Source: Mauremys mutica (lineage: Eukaryota > Chordata > Testudines > Geoemydidae). Taken from it: a DNA stretch of 64,000 nt. The position numbers and the translations under genes were made by a program. Within the stretch, counting starts at the first letter, position 1; each line of letters starts with the position of its first letter. Below are positions 22,842 through 35,104 of the stretch, piece after piece. Location of the stretch: contig NC_059081.1 of assembly GCF_020497125.1 (NCBI RefSeq), positions 16,959,105-17,023,104 on the forward strand. The letters are read 5' to 3'. The notes below the pieces were generated by a model that worked only from the letters and a program-made list of their open reading frames with translations, was not told where the DNA came from and searched no databases.

Positions 22842-23452
22842 ATCTAACCCAGAGGTGGGCAAACTCTGGCCCGCAGGCTACGTCTGGCCCACTGGACCAT
22901 CCTGCCCGGCCCCCGAGCTCCTGGCCTGGGAGGCTAGCCCCCGACTCCTCCTCTGCTGTCTCCCCTCTCCCACAGCCTCAGCTCACTCGCTCTGCCACTG
23001 CGCAATGCTCTGGGCAGTGGGGCTGTGAGTTCCTGGGGCAGCGCAGCTGCAGAGCCCGGCCTAATCCAGTGATCTGAGCTGCATGGTGGCAGCGTGGCCC
23101 AGCTTCAGCCGGGCAGCGCAGCTGTAGCGCCACCAGGCACCGGTGCTCCGGGCAGCGCAGTAAGGGGGCAGGGAGGTTGGACAGAGGGCAGCGGTGTTGG
23201 GGGCGGTGGTCAGGGGGTGTGGATGTGGATAGGGGTTGGGGCGGTCGGTGGGGAACAAGGGGTTAAATGGGGGCAGGGCTTCCGGGGGGGCAGTCAGGAA
23301 GGAGGGGGGGTTGGATGGGGCGGGAGTCCCGGGGGGGGGCAGATAGGAGGTGGGAGCAGGGCCACGACCCCCTCTCCTAACTGCCCCTCCATACAATTTA
23401 CGAAACCCGATGCAGCCCTCGGGCCAAAAAGGTTGCCCACCCTGATCTAACC
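22842..23452. mobile_element. Non-autonomous hAT element, 595 bp
   Basis: The element lies at 22850-23444 and is flanked by atctaacc on both sides (22842-22849 and 23445-23452), a perfect 8-bp duplication. Ends are cagaggtgggcaaac and, reversed, cagggtgggcaacc. The interior is GC-rich with a G-tract-rich right half. The overlapping open frames (22709-23077, 23094-23450, 23061-23396) are low-complexity by-products. Confidence 0.9.
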
Positions 23453-23534
23453 CCTCTGAACTGCTCTGGGATAGCAGTAGGAGTCAGCCTTTAAAAAAGT
23501 TTCACTTGAAAGGGAATAATTTCCAAATGCCATA

Positions 23535-24133
23535 TTTATGCAGTATAGTTGTAGCTGTTTCGGACCCAGCACATTAGAGGGACAAGGTGGGTGAGGTAAT
23601 ATTTTTTATTAGACCAACCTCTGTTGGTGAGAGAGACAAGCTTTCAAGCCACAAAGAGCTCTTCTTCTTCAGGTCTGGGAAAGGTTCTCCAAACATCACA
23701 GTGAAATGCAAGGTGGAGCAGATTGTTTAGCGTAAGCAGTCAGCACACAGGTATAAATAATGGTGTGCATAACACCTTCAAAACAAAAGATGAGCCTGGA
23801 AGCTTAAATTCATAACTGCTAGACACTAAAAATCATGGACTGAGCAGAGACACAGGACCTATTACAACAATATGTAACCCACTCACCCCTTCTTTGTTGT
23901 CCTATGACTGCAGACGTGTTAACGGGCCACTCTGCCTTGAATAGTCCCTTAGTATATGTGTGTTAACTACTTATGCTAAACAACTGTTCCACCTTTGCAT
24001 TTAGCAGTGCCACTTGAAGTACCTTTCCCAGAGCTGAAGAAGAGCTCTGTGTGGCCTGGCTGTAGTGAAGGCTTGTCAAACAGAAGTTGGTCCAATGAAA
24101 TATATTATCTGACCCACCTTGTCTCTCTAATGA
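23535..24133. mobile_element. Penelope-like insertion arranged as an inverted pair
   Basis: A left arm (about 23574-23745) is the inverted copy of a right arm (about 23948-24131). Both contain gacaaggtgggt...accaac.tctgttggtgagaga and the agagctcttcttc block. Between the arms, in plus orientation, lie the last codons of a Penelope ORF (LLDTKNHGLSRDTG, frame-broken) and the start of the 3' untranslated region. Penelope retroelements typically insert as such partial inverted or tandem copies. No intact ORF. Confidence 0.75.
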
Positions 24134-24268
24134 TCTAGTCATGACATGCTCAAAAATTATTTAATTGTGATCATAATAGATCAAATTCTGCAGTCAAGAA
24201 AAAGCCCATATGAACTTAAGTGGAAATTTTGCTGGAGAGAGAACTATATAACAGGATGTGGTTTCAGT

Positions 24269-24817
24269 AATAAAAGCAGGGCCGCCCAGAGGGGGGGGGG
24301 CAAGAGGGGCAATTTGCCCCAGGCCCCGAGCCCCACGGGGGCCCCCACCAGAGTTTTTCGGGGCCCCTGGAGCAGGGTCCCTCACTCGCTCCAGGGTGCC
24401 CGGCAAACTCTTGCGGGGCTGGGTGCAGGAGCTTCTGCCGCTCCCGGTCTTCGCCGGCAGGGGGGGGGTCCTTCCGCCCCGGAGCGGAAGGACCCCCCGC
24501 TGGCGAATTACCGCCGAAGACGGAGCGGGACCCGCCGCCGAAGTTCAGCTTGGTCTTCGGCGGTAATTCGGCGGCGGGGGGGCCCTTCTGTTCCGGGACC
24601 CGCCGCCGAAGTGCCCCGAAGACCCGCGGCGGGGCCCCCCTCCGCCGAAGACCGGGCTGCACTTCGGCGGCGGGTCCCGCTTCGGTGGTAATTCGGCGGC
24701 AGGGGGTCCCCGCCGCGGGTCTTCGGGGCACTTTGGCGGCGGGTCCAGAAACGGAAGGGCTCCCCGCCGCCGAAGACCCCGGGCCCCCGGAATCCTCTCG
24801 GCGGCCCTGAATAAAAG
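24269..24817. mobile_element. GC-rich non-autonomous hAT element, 533 bp
   Basis: The element at 24277-24809 is flanked by aataaaag on both sides (24269-24276 and 24810-24817), an exact 8-bp duplication. Ends are cagggccgcccag and, reversed, cagggccgccgag. The interior repeats and inverts a cttcggcggtaattcggcgg-like unit several times, so it can fold extensively and creates open frames on both strands (up to 205 codons at 24264-24881) that are Pro/Arg/Gly-rich artefacts. CpG density is far above the flanks. Confidence 0.9.
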
Positions 24818-25284
24818 TACAAATAGACAAGGTAAGACTATTGTGGGAAGAACAAAACCTGATCAACCAGAAGGAGATCAATAATATTTACTGAGTCTTT
24901 GAGAAATTAATACAGGACCTGCCTTCTAATAAGAGACACTTGAAGAAGAGAAGCTTGAGGTATCTGATTTATCACATAATGAACAACCTAATTCATAAAT
25001 GCCTGATCCAAAAATGCCCATTAATTTCAGTGGGTTCTGGATCAGGTGTGACGCTGGCAGGCCATCTCTTGCCCAAGTTGCAGGCATTAGCTAAGAACTA
25101 ACAAACTTGTAACTGGAGAGCAGACCAATTCACCTCCATGTTAGTATTGCTCAAATAGGTATTAGTTTTATAAGAATGTACTTAGTGTTTAGACTTTATG
25201 AAATGCTTGCAGGTTGCTGAATGTATTAAGCTCACTTGTCTGTATTCCATGGTATAAGAAAATATAGGTTTTGCTTTACAACTT
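24818..25284. other. No recognised feature
   Basis: AT-rich spacer between the hAT element and the Penelope fragment. Nothing supported. Confidence 0.4.
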
Positions 25285-25715
25285 TGAAAAGAACAGGAGT
25301 ACTTGTGGCACCTTAGAGACTAACAAATTTATTTGAGCATAAGCTTTCATGGGCTACAGCCCACTTCATCGGATGCATAGAATGGAACACACAGTAAGAA
25401 GATATTTATATATACAGAGAACATGAAAAGGTGGAAGTACCCATACCAACTATAAGAGGCTAATTAATTAAGAGAAGCTATTATCAGCAGGGGAGAAAAA
25501 CTTTTGAAGTGATAATCAAGATGCCCCTTTTCGGTCAGTTGACACAAAGGTGTGAGGATATTTTAACATGAGGAAATAGATTCAATTAGTGTAATGAGCA
25601 AGCCATTCCCAGTCTCTGTTCAAACCTAAGTTAATGGTATCTTGTTTGCATATTAATTCAAGTTCAGCAGCTTCTCATTGGGGTCTGTTTTTGAAGCTTT
25701 TTTGTTTTTGAAAAG
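25285..25715 (-). mobile_element. Penelope-like element, 3' end with ORF terminus
   Basis: On the minus strand about 40 codons end at a TGA (25582-25584). They read ...EAAELELICKQDTINLGLNR then DWEWLAHYTN, the extreme C-terminus of the endonuclease-bearing (GIY-YIG type) Penelope polyprotein, downstream of the catalytic core. A 3' untranslated region follows, ending with the tail tgcatccgatgaagtgggct ... gtgccacaagtactcctg. The 5' portion, including RT and most of the endonuclease, is missing. It is a truncated, non-functional copy. Confidence 0.75.
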
Positions 25716-25717
25716 GT

Positions 25718-25960
25718 TTGCTCCGAACTTGTGAAATCAGGCATAGGAATAGTTCCCGCCGACCCATCCCCACCAATCCAGGACTATCAAAATCAGATGG
25801 GCCATCAAGGAACATGGCAATACAAAGGATTGGTTACTGGACCTATCCGCACCTGCAAAGTGTTATGTGCAAGAAAGCTCAGTCATGTGGGCTTGGAGGC
25901 TGAATGAAGGAAATAAAACAAAGCCACAGGAAAATTTCCTATCTTTTTGGTTGTTTGAAC
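25718..25960. other. No recognised feature
   Basis: Short spacer with a 61-codon plus-strand frame (25718-25903) that shows no known domain or splice context. Confidence 0.35.
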
Positions 25961-25969
25961 TCTGAGGAT

Positions 25970-26440
25970 ATGTCTACACTGTAATAGAAGCCCAGGGTAA
26001 GTGGGACTTGAGTCAGCCTACCTGTGCTAGGGAACCCTGGGCTTCAGCGTCTACCCTGTATTTTAACCCTAGAATTTTCAGACTCATGCTGTAAAAAGCA
26101 ACAAAGAGTCCTGTGGCACCTTACAGACTAAAAGACGTATTGGAGCATGAGCTTTTGTGGGTGAATACCCACTTCGTCAGCGTCTGACGAAGTGGGTATT
26201 CACCCATGAAAGCTCATGCTCCAATACGTCTTTAGTCTATAAGGTGCCACAGGACTCTTTGTTGCTTTTTACCAATCCAGACTAACACGGCTACCCCTCT
26301 GATACCTGACTCATGCTCTAACCTAGGGCTTTGGCATCCACACTGCAGTGCACAGACCCAAGTCAAAGTAACCATACTCCAGAGTCCCTAGTGCCTCACT
26401 ACCAAAATGTGGCCACTCTAGCCCTAGGATCATAGACTAT
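25970..26440. mobile_element. MITE of the 'tgtctacact' type, interrupted
   Basis: The left part opens gaggatatgtctacactgta and runs to 26090. It resumes at 26308 after a nested insertion and carries acactgcagtgcacagaccc and aaccatactcc. Internal parts pair loosely in reverse (gggctt.. with ..aagccc-type segments). The right end is unclear, so edges are approximate. Confidence 0.45.
26081..26317. mobile_element. Palindromic pair of Penelope-type tails, nested
   Basis: The insertion 26091-26307 is flanked by gactcatgct on both sides (26081-26090 and 26308-26317), a 10-bp duplication. Positions 26092-26180 and 26185-26272 are inverted copies, about 89 bp each with few mismatches, separated by only 4 bp. 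Each carries gtcctgtggcacctta and ttcgtcag elements like the Penelope tail at 25285. The right copy continues into a gactaacacggctacccctc segment that the left copy lacks. It sits inside the MITE at 25970-26440. Confidence 0.75.
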
Positions 26441-26449
26441 ATCCTGTGC

Positions 26450-29400
26450 ACCGTGAGAAAACTTTACTGCCCACCCTGCACATTAACAGGAATCAGCTTG
26501 CTTTGCAAAAGGCTTGATCAGCTCACTCTCCATTGCAAAAGGGTCTCTGGCAGTGTGCTTGCAGATCAGTGGTCAGAACAGAATGCGTTAATGCTGACCT
26601 GAGCTGCTGCCATTTGCAAAGGGCACGTGGCTTCCATTTTCAATAGAGTGGATAGCAAATTGTTGGGATAGAGAGGACTAAGGAAGTTATTCCATGGAAT
26701 TGTGTGATACTTCCAGATGACTCCCAGGACCTGAGTCAAGTGAGGCTGCGTCTACAATAAGCAATAAGGCTCAGACCCTGCGAAAAATATCCTTCCCATA
26801 AGCACTAGAGAAGGCAAGTCCAGTTACTGAGTAGTGACGAGAACCATTTAGATTAACATTACTGATACAAAAACTATTGATAATCATTTTAGAAAAGTGT
26901 AATAGAGAGTAGAGAAGGTCCTGTAGCACTTTGATTTATTTTTTCAAAAGCGAGCTATAATTTTGGGTGTCCAACTGCATTTCAGAGATGCTAAGCACCT
27001 CAACTTTAAATGGAGTCAATGGGATCAGTAGCTGCTCAATACTTCTGAAATTCAGTTATTAGCTGTATGAAGCTCAGGACCCATAATTAGAGTCTACTTT
27101 TTAAAATCTAGTAGTGTTATATCAGAACTTTGTTGGAAGGACATTTTTGCTTATTTGAAGCCAGGATTTCACCCATTGCATAAAATCTCATATGATGGCA
27201 CAAAACCATTTCATTTTATAGTAACACTTTCACTAATTGTGTAAAAATAATAGAAAATCCTAATAAAACTTCCCATTATCTAGTCTACCAGTCCCAGGTC
27301 TCAATTAAATACTGGGGACAGCAAAAGATAAAACAGGGACAGGAGTGAGGGTCATAGGGTCAAAAGCAGGGAGTCAGAGGGTGACAATGAGCAAAGATCT
27401 CTGGACAGTGCCCACTGCTCCTCGAAGGCATCTGTGGAGTCAGTTGACCATGGGTGGCGGGTATAATAGGCCAGGGTACACTAACCTAAGTCTCCCCTTG
27501 TGCTGCCACGGCCACCGGAGGTTTGGAGTGAAGTTTTTGATTTCTTATGCCCCATGCAGGTTCTGGGGCAGCTGAGGAGGCAGTATGTGCTATTCAGCTT
27601 CCCAGGTTCATCAGTAATCTCCCTGGGAAGCTGAGTAACATATCAGCCATCCTGGAACCTGCATGGTGCATATCAAAAGCTCAGGTTCTTCTCCCAGAAG
27701 AGAAGAAACAAGAGCTTTTCCTATGGTGCGGCTGTGTGGGGGGAGAGAGGGCTCTGGCTGGCTGGGGGCTCCTGTGGACAAGGGGGGTGGGACTTGAGGC
27801 TCCTCTGGGGTGGGGTCTCAGGGAGGCTAGAGCTCTGGCCTCGGGGAGGATGGTGGACACAGGTGGAAGGGGCAGAGCCAGAGGCTAGCCTCTCAGAAGG
27901 GGGGCTCTACCCACCATCCATGCAGTGGACGTGGCCCAGAGGAATTCTGCCTGGAGACTTGGTCTCACCACAGCAGCTGAGTGAGCAGCCCTGGTTTGGT
28001 TGTGAGTTTGCCTCACAAATGGAAATACTCATGTGCTAAAAGTTAAGCACATGGTTAAGTGCTTTGCCGGAGTAGGGCCAGTGGGCTCTGACCAATGTGG
28101 CAGTTGCCTACGAGGAGCAGCTGGGGTTGAGCCATCCCACTCCATCAAGAACTCTGCCATCCAGAGGCAATCTGGCTCAGCTACAGTCTTTAAGGTAGTT
28201 TAGTGTGTACTGTCAGCTGTGGCAAGCCACAGCTTTGCTCACCAGTGAAGGAGGGGACAAGGATATAACTCCATCTCCTCCACCACTTCCTAATCCACTT
28301 GTTGTGGCTAATCACAATGCCAGTTATTTCCCTGTGCACCCACCTGAGGACAGGGACTCAAAACTGTGATTGCCCCCTGTGAGGGTTTCAGGTATGGCCC
28401 CATCACTGCCCTCCAGAGCAGCCCTAAGCTAGGCCAGAATGGCCCCTCCACTACAGCTGCTCCACCAATAACTCCACCTGGAGCATGAGTAGTGCAGAGG
28501 GCCTTCTGGTGGTACTCTGCAGCATGATGGGAATTTCACCCAGTAACATTGCCTTTTAAACCAACTAGGATAACTTCACAGTCAATCCAGACCTTCATGC
28601 TTCAGGGTGTAAGACTTTTGTCACCTGGATGTGGGAAAGTTACATAAGCAACAATTGTCCAGAAGCCTGGTGGCTTCATTTTCCTCTGAACTGTCAGTTG
28701 ATTGTTCATTATCAAAGACATGGTCTACACTAGACACACTAGTTGCCTATTCCAACATGGCAAGTCCTAAAAGTCCTATTTTCCTAGCGAAATATTTAAA
28801 AAATAATAATAATGGAGTTAGTCAGTAGACTCTGTTGAAACTAGCAACCTACAATAGCAGAAGCCAGAAGTAGGTAGTGATGCTGACCTGAGAGATGAAG
28901 ACCTAAGCTATGATCCCATGTGGGGAGGCACTAGTTCATCTTTGAAGGACTTTGGAAAGCTGCCCTGGGGTTAAGCTCTAGTTCTGGGGAGAGCGCCTCT
29001 GGAGAACATTATAATGTTTAAAAAATATTTATTTTTCATTATCATCCTGCTACATAAACTGCTGATGGAATAGGCTTTTTCCAACAGCCCCTGAGGAGAT
29101 TATATATATATTATATATATAGTACATGGCCCTGTCTGAATTGCATATTTTACATGCGTCCAACTGTAGGAGAATGGGGGATTTAAGTGAGCTATCTGTT
29201 TGAGTGAGCTATTCAGCAGCGCACTAAAAATAAATCACATGGAAAAAATATAAACATTCCTTGTATTAGGTATTTCTGTCACTTCCTTCAGCACTGCATA
29301 TGGTGCCAAACTGCCCATCTTTAGTGTTAAATAACGGCTATTGCTAAACAGTGCAAGCCAATGAAAGGAAGGTCTTTTAAAACGGCTCTTTTCACCAATT

Positions 29401-30225
29401 TACTCTTTTCCTACGTGATTTCAACATGGTAGTTTCATTGTTAATTTTATTAGCAATTAAAACCAAACTGCACATTTTAAAACTCTTTCAATGGAGCAAG
29501 AAACTGGCAAGAGCCTTCTTCGCATGCTGTGTGCATTATGAACATTCTGGTGAAAACAGTAATCATGGCTTTAACAAATATGTTGAGCAGATTTCTTAAT
29601 TGTTCAAAATTACTTAAGCCTGAGTGAACCTTTCATATTAAATTTCAGCTGAAGTGATTAAAACTGATTTACCAATTCTTCTGAAGCCAGTTATTTTCAT
29701 AAAAATCAGCTGGGTCTCATTACTGCTGCTGCCTACTTTTGGCTTTGCACCCATTCAGATGTCACTAGCCACATATATGACAGCAGAGTTTAATAAAGTC
29801 TGAAACAGCACAAGATAGTTAAAGGGACTGGTTCTGCAACTCTCAATCTTGATGAGTAGACACAGTGAACTCAGTGGAACTACCCATGGAACTACAACTC
29901 AACATGAGTTAGGACTGCAGGACAAGGGCCAGATTCTCAGATGGGGTAAAACTGTTCAATGGATTTATGCCACTCTATATCAGCTAAGGGTAACAAATTG
30001 GGCATCTAGCAAGGCAGGAAGCTCAAGCCTGGACTCTTGCTTCCAGGGCTGGTGGAGAGTGGGCATTTTCTAGCGGCACTTTGCCCTCATGTGCAGAAGT
30101 AATGAGGAAGGTGAGCAGCATATGGCTATGCACTGGCTAATCTAGGACTGATCATGACAAATTCTATCCAGCTCTCTCACCTGGAGGAAGGTTGTTGGAG
30201 AATAAACATGCTTTTTTTTTAAAGG
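26450..30225. other. No gene recognised; GC-rich patch at 27.34-28.0 kb
   Basis: Mostly AT-rich. The patch at 27340-28000 is GC-rich and has overlapping frames (27547-27888, 27734-28039) without domains. It may be another worn DNA transposon but no ends were located. A (TA)n patch lies at 29100-29122. Confidence 0.4.
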
Positions 30226-30261
30226 ACACTGACAGTTTTGTCTTTTTTCTCTCCCTCACAG

Positions 30262-30301
30262 GCTTCACCTCTAGATTTTATGTCTCTGAGATGGGCCTGG
30301 A
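30262..30301 (+). other. Candidate 40-bp exon (plus strand)
   Basis: A long pyrimidine tract and acceptor (cttttttctctccctcacag) precede 40 bp followed by the donor-like A|gtaaga. Two of three frames are open across it. One reads TSRFYVSEMGL. No neighbouring exon or known protein supports it. Small size and isolation make chance likely. Confidence 0.25.
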
Positions 30302-30659
30302 GTAAGATGATCTGAAAATGGAGGAGAGAAGGTGGTCAAAAAGGTAACGTAATTTACCAATTTATTCTGCTCACATTCACCAAATTAATTTTAACTTGAT
30401 GATTTACCCTACAAATCCCTTCTTGCCCTCATCCTAATCATCAAAGAGTGTGATTAAAAAAAACTCATAAAAAGCATTTACACAGGACACAGAACAGAGT
30501 TTCTGGTGCTACAGTGTGAAAGGGAGAAGCTAAAGAGGCAGAAATAGAAACATTTCAGCATCCCCAGAGGAATCCTGTTGCCATGGCTTATCCAGATGAA
30601 AAACAGAGGGCCAGCTCTTCAGCTGCACTAAATAAGCATGTCTCCCTTGACTTCAAGAC

Positions 30660-30765
30660 GTAACTATTTTAATTGTTATTTATTGAGTTCTATAAGTTTG
30701 CATGGTGCTGCACAAACAGGGAATAATAAAATGAACATATTGCCTCTAAGAACTTCCCCGTAAGA
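30660..30765 (-). mobile_element. Worn MIR/L3-type tail
   Basis: attgttatttattgagttct and gcatggtgctgcacaaacag resemble the reversed tail of the MIR-like SINE at 7225-7555 (ATTATT then the cgctgtacaaaca-type block). Short and diverged. Confidence 0.45.
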
Positions 30766-30839
30766 ACTGATCAAGACATTGTTTATGCCTTCCATTGAAG
30801 ACTTACAGCCCTATTCAAAGTTCTGTTTTTTACTCCTCG

Positions 30840-31320
30840 CTAAATCTGGAGGACCAGGTAGTGGCCACACTGATCCCTGCATGTGTCATCTCCATGCTGG
30901 ACTGCTGCAGTTCATGGTATCTGAAGCTGAATGTGAAGACAATGCACTGGCTCCAGCTGGTATAGCCTTCTCCCTGGCTTAAGCTGTCGTGAGCATCAAA
31001 TCCCTCCACTGGCTCCTAGTCAGTGTTTGATGCCATTATAATGCCTTGATCCTAATTTTCAAAGCAACTAATGGATCAACTCTCCACTACATCAAAGACC
31101 ACATTTCAATCTATGAACCATTGTGACAGTTGCCCTCCTCTGGAACAATACAGATCACAAGGCTCACGATGAAGCACCTGAGAGCTCAGGACAAAGCATC
31201 CTTGGTCAAGAACTGTAGAACCATTTCACATAGGAGATAAGGTGAATTCAGTCTGGCCGTCTTTAGGAAATGTTACAAAACCTTCCTCTTTGAGGAAGCT
31301 TTTCCTCCATAAGTGATGCT
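30840..31320 (+). mobile_element. L2-like LINE 3' region, highly diverged
   Basis: tcatctccatgctggactgc, catcaaatccctccactggc (the LHWL block of L2-type RTs) and ccttcctctttgaggaagct (the conserved 3'-terminal block) occur in the right order. Frames are thoroughly broken. Confidence 0.6.
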
Positions 31321-31329
31321 CACAATGCA

Positions 31330-33850
31330 ACATCTCTTCTATTTCCAAACCACTACCAACTGCTCCCTCCTCAAAAAACAAACAAAGAACAGAGTTTTGA
31401 CCCCAAGCAGGAAACATACTCCATGGAGTCCACTACGGACTTTGCTCTTGTTATTGATTTAGGTGGAAGGTACTTAGATACTATGATGATGGGTGGCAGT
31501 ATAAAATGCCAAAATGACTGAGTTGGACAGACAGCACAATTTTAGAAACAAGACACAGTGGTGCAGGGGGGCCAATATGCCAATGGTCCATTTAAAAATG
31601 TACATAACTATTCTAATCTGTTTATCTGATGGATTATTGGTGGAAGGTTTTGCAGAAGAAGTGGATATATAAAGAGGATATGAATGAATGGGGGGGGGGA
31701 GTCAATTCCAAATTGAAGGGATAACAAAGGGCGGGGAGGAAAACAGGAATGAAAAAGCTAAATGAATGTGTCTAGAACTTAGTATTCTTGCTGACCCAAA
31801 CATCTAAAAAAGTTAGTAATCAGCACTCCTTCTGGGCCACAAATCTCCCTGGTGGTGGTTGCTTGGGGGAGTGGTTTTGAGCAAGCTATTCTGTTTGGCT
31901 GCATGAATAAAAAAATGAAGTAAATGCGTTTTGTCCTGAGATGACATACCAACTGTATTTAATTCAAGACACAGAGCTGCTTGCTTGCTTTTCTTGCGGA
32001 TGAAATAAATCAGGGAGAGTATGGCTAATAAGAATAATAGAGTACTTTAAGCCTTTACTGGAATTAACCTGAGATGGGAAAGAATGATCGATATAATGCC
32101 AGAAAGTTTGAATTTTGAATTCTAAATGAATTAGTTGCTGAGTATTAGTAGCCCAATTTAGGAGAACAGTGTATCAGATATATATGCTGTCAATGTGATT
32201 ATCAAAACTAGACCATATGAAGATAAATAGTATTGATAGCATCATAATTATGTCTCCTTTATTGAAGTGGATATCCATTTTTCATTATTATTAGAGGTTA
32301 AAACTGGACATCCTCTCTCACTTTGTATTCAGTCCTTATTCAGATGAAACTCCCACTGATACTAACATGAGATTTTCCTGAATAAGAACAGAATAATAAG
32401 TAAATCAGGATGTGGCCTGTTATGAATTAAGTTTAAGCAGAGTTTTTTTTGCCCTGATCCTCAGTTGTAGCCAAGGAGTATAAAATGCAACAAACGTGGG
32501 GAAGGAGGAGGTTTGCAAAGGCGGCTTTTAGCATTTTCCCTTACTTGGGCTGATCCCTGATATAAGTAAAAGCAGTAGTTCTAGAGCTCTTCTAACCTGC
32601 ACCAACTGCCAATGATCCCAAAGGCCATTACAGCAGCCACAGATAGCTGGGTGAGGGAAGTTCTGGACATGCTCTTAGTGCCAGCCAAAGGAATGGTGAT
32701 AGGTGGTGGTTTAGGAACTACTATGCTGCCTCTACCTCACCAGAGGATTCCCTTACAGCAAGGTGGTTCAGTCATGTCAGGTTGGCTCTTTTGTGCCCGA
32801 GATGTGGTGTAAAGTGGTCAGACATAGGAGAGAACCTGGTCCTTTTTCTGTACAAGATCTCTACATAACAGTACAGCCCAACTGAATCTGGCAACATTTA
32901 TTTTTGTTGAATGATCTAAGTTTTAGGAGCTAAGTAAACATTCAGATATTTCTAAATTGTTAATGACTAAGTGTAATTTTAGAAGGGCAGAAATTATCTG
33001 ACAGAAACCTTTGTATATTAAAGATGTCATGGGTGAAAAGGTAGCTACTGAAACTGAGAAAAGTTTACTGGATAGCAAAAGCAGACAGTCAACTAAATAA
33101 AGCTGTAAAATAAATACCGTGCAACAAGTTTATGAACTTATCTTACACAATATATACATTTTAAATGAAATAATTAGCTATAATCTTGTGTATGTCACAT
33201 CCAATTTACATTAACAAACATCACACAGTATAAATACTGATGCCATATGTCCAGAAATGTTAACAACCTGAGAAATGCAACATAAAAATTGAAGCCTTTA
33301 ATTAATCAACTTCTGACTTTCTCAGGTAATTACAATTTCTGAATAATTTCTCATTGTTTTTATAAGTATAAATCAACCAGAACACACTGGAAGTAGGTGT
33401 TGGTTGGAAACATCTGACTTGTTTATACATATGGTACTTGCATGTGACTCATGGAAGTGATGGATTGAAGGAGACAAGGGGCTATAGCATGGATGGAAAA
33501 GCATTCATAGAATCCATTTGAAGGTTTGGGGAAATCCAGTGAAGAGTTTCTGTGGCTGTCACAGATGTGGAGTGTTCATTTGCGAAGACTACTGTGGTTG
33601 CATAGAGGGCTACTTAACCTATGTATTCACTTAGAATAACTGCAGCGTATAGCTTAAAATTGTCATCCATGTGAGCAATAGGTAAATCCCAAACTGGACG
33701 TTTTTGTCCCCTTTCCTTCCTCTAATTACCATGACCATCCTCACATACACATTGGCAATTCCTGGCGGAGTGCTACATTATAGAAATATATTAAAAAATA
33801 CTTTATAGTGCCTTCAACGTGAAGCTTACAAAATGCTTTAGAAATGCTAC
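31330..33850. other. No recognised feature
   Basis: AT-rich DNA with a G-run near 31690 and no supported gene or transposon. Reading frames here (for example 32612-32812) are short and unsupported. Confidence 0.45.
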
Positions 33851-33854
33851 ATAT

Positions 33855-34025
33855 GCATTATCACAACAGCCCTGTGAAGGAGATAAGTAGCATTATGTTA
33901 TCCATAATAATTGAGGCACCAAGATTTTACGTCTAATACCCAGAGTGGCAAAACATGAAGGGGAAAAAAAAAAAAGCCAGGATTCCCAGCTTCCAGCATC
34001 TCAGCTCTAATCACTAGGTTAGTCT
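33855..34025 (-). mobile_element. MIR SINE, reverse orientation, worn
   Basis: cacaacagccctgtgaagga, tgttatccataataattgag and a downstream cagctctaatcactaggtta-like head match the order of a reversed MIR: tail side, CORE, then tRNA-like head. An A-run at 33964-33974 is inserted. Confidence 0.55.
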
Positions 34026-34029
34026 GTTA

Positions 34030-35100
34030 TCTAGCAAAAGCAATACTGATAAAAAAAACAGCTGCAAAGCCATATACAGTAGCTACTGGATGTTTTGGCC
34101 TGTCATAAAAACAGAGAAGTGGAAGATTAGCAATGAGAGGGCAATATGAGTGCAGTGGTGAGGTTTCCTTGACTCCAGACATCCTCCCCCCTTGCCTCCC
34201 TTTTGCTGAGACTGCTGAAAGGAATCTTGCTTTCATTGTTTCTTGCCATCACTCTGTCTTTCTTTCTTTCGCCTGTCTGACAGGACGCTCTGCTCTAGCC
34301 ACAAACTTTTGATTGGAGAGGAGAACTGAACTTGTTAAGGCAGGTTTTTGAAGTAACATCTGCTTAACTGTGGCCAGCTCGGCTGGAATGGCTTGCACAT
34401 GCATAATAGCACTCCAGTTATTTCATAAATATTGACTTCAGCACAGCTACATCAATTTGCATCAGCAGAAAATTTGCCCCCCACCCATGTAACGTATTAT
34501 ATATTCCACTGTACATATATTATATACAGAATACACAACACACACCCAGAAACAAAAAGTAAAAAAGCAATGCAATCTGAAGGGAGTGTCCTAAGAAACC
34601 ATTTTCTTTACACATTACAATCTGTTGAAAATAGAACAATCAAATCCTAATAAATAAATAAATAAAGGTCAAATTTCTCCTGGAATTTATTTTATTTATT
34701 TATACACACATGCACACACAAACACACCATGACTTTAGTTTTGCTCCTAGTAGGGCCAATGAAAACCCCTGATTTAAATGGGAGCAGGATTGGGCTCTAG
34801 AGGAAAGGGCCATATTAAATCCAGCTGCCCCGAGGGTGCTCAAGTTGAAGGAAGTCATGTAAGAAACACCTCATCTTCTGTCCCTGCATTCTAGCCACGC
34901 CTTGGAGAGCAGGAATGCTCCCTGCAAGCACCCTGGCAGTGGAAGCATTTTAATAGCTGTGGGGAGTTTCTGGGTGAAGGTGGAGCCATGTCCTCCATTC
35001 TTTCCCCGCCAGCTAAGCTGGCTGGAGACACAAAGGAATGAAGTAATGTGTATTTACCCTGCCTTCAAGGAGCTCTGAGAAGTATTCTTCCTTCCACAGG
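34030..35100. other. No gene recognised
   Basis: AT-rich DNA. A hairpin-forming pair lies at about 34651-34703: (aata)n on the left and (ttta)n on the right. No coding evidence. Confidence 0.4.
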
Positions 35101-35104
35101 AAGA

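Noticed and set aside
24146..24881. Frames of 181 and 205 codons on opposite strands
   Set aside because: They lie over the GC-rich hAT element and consist of Pro/Arg/Gly repeats without a domain.
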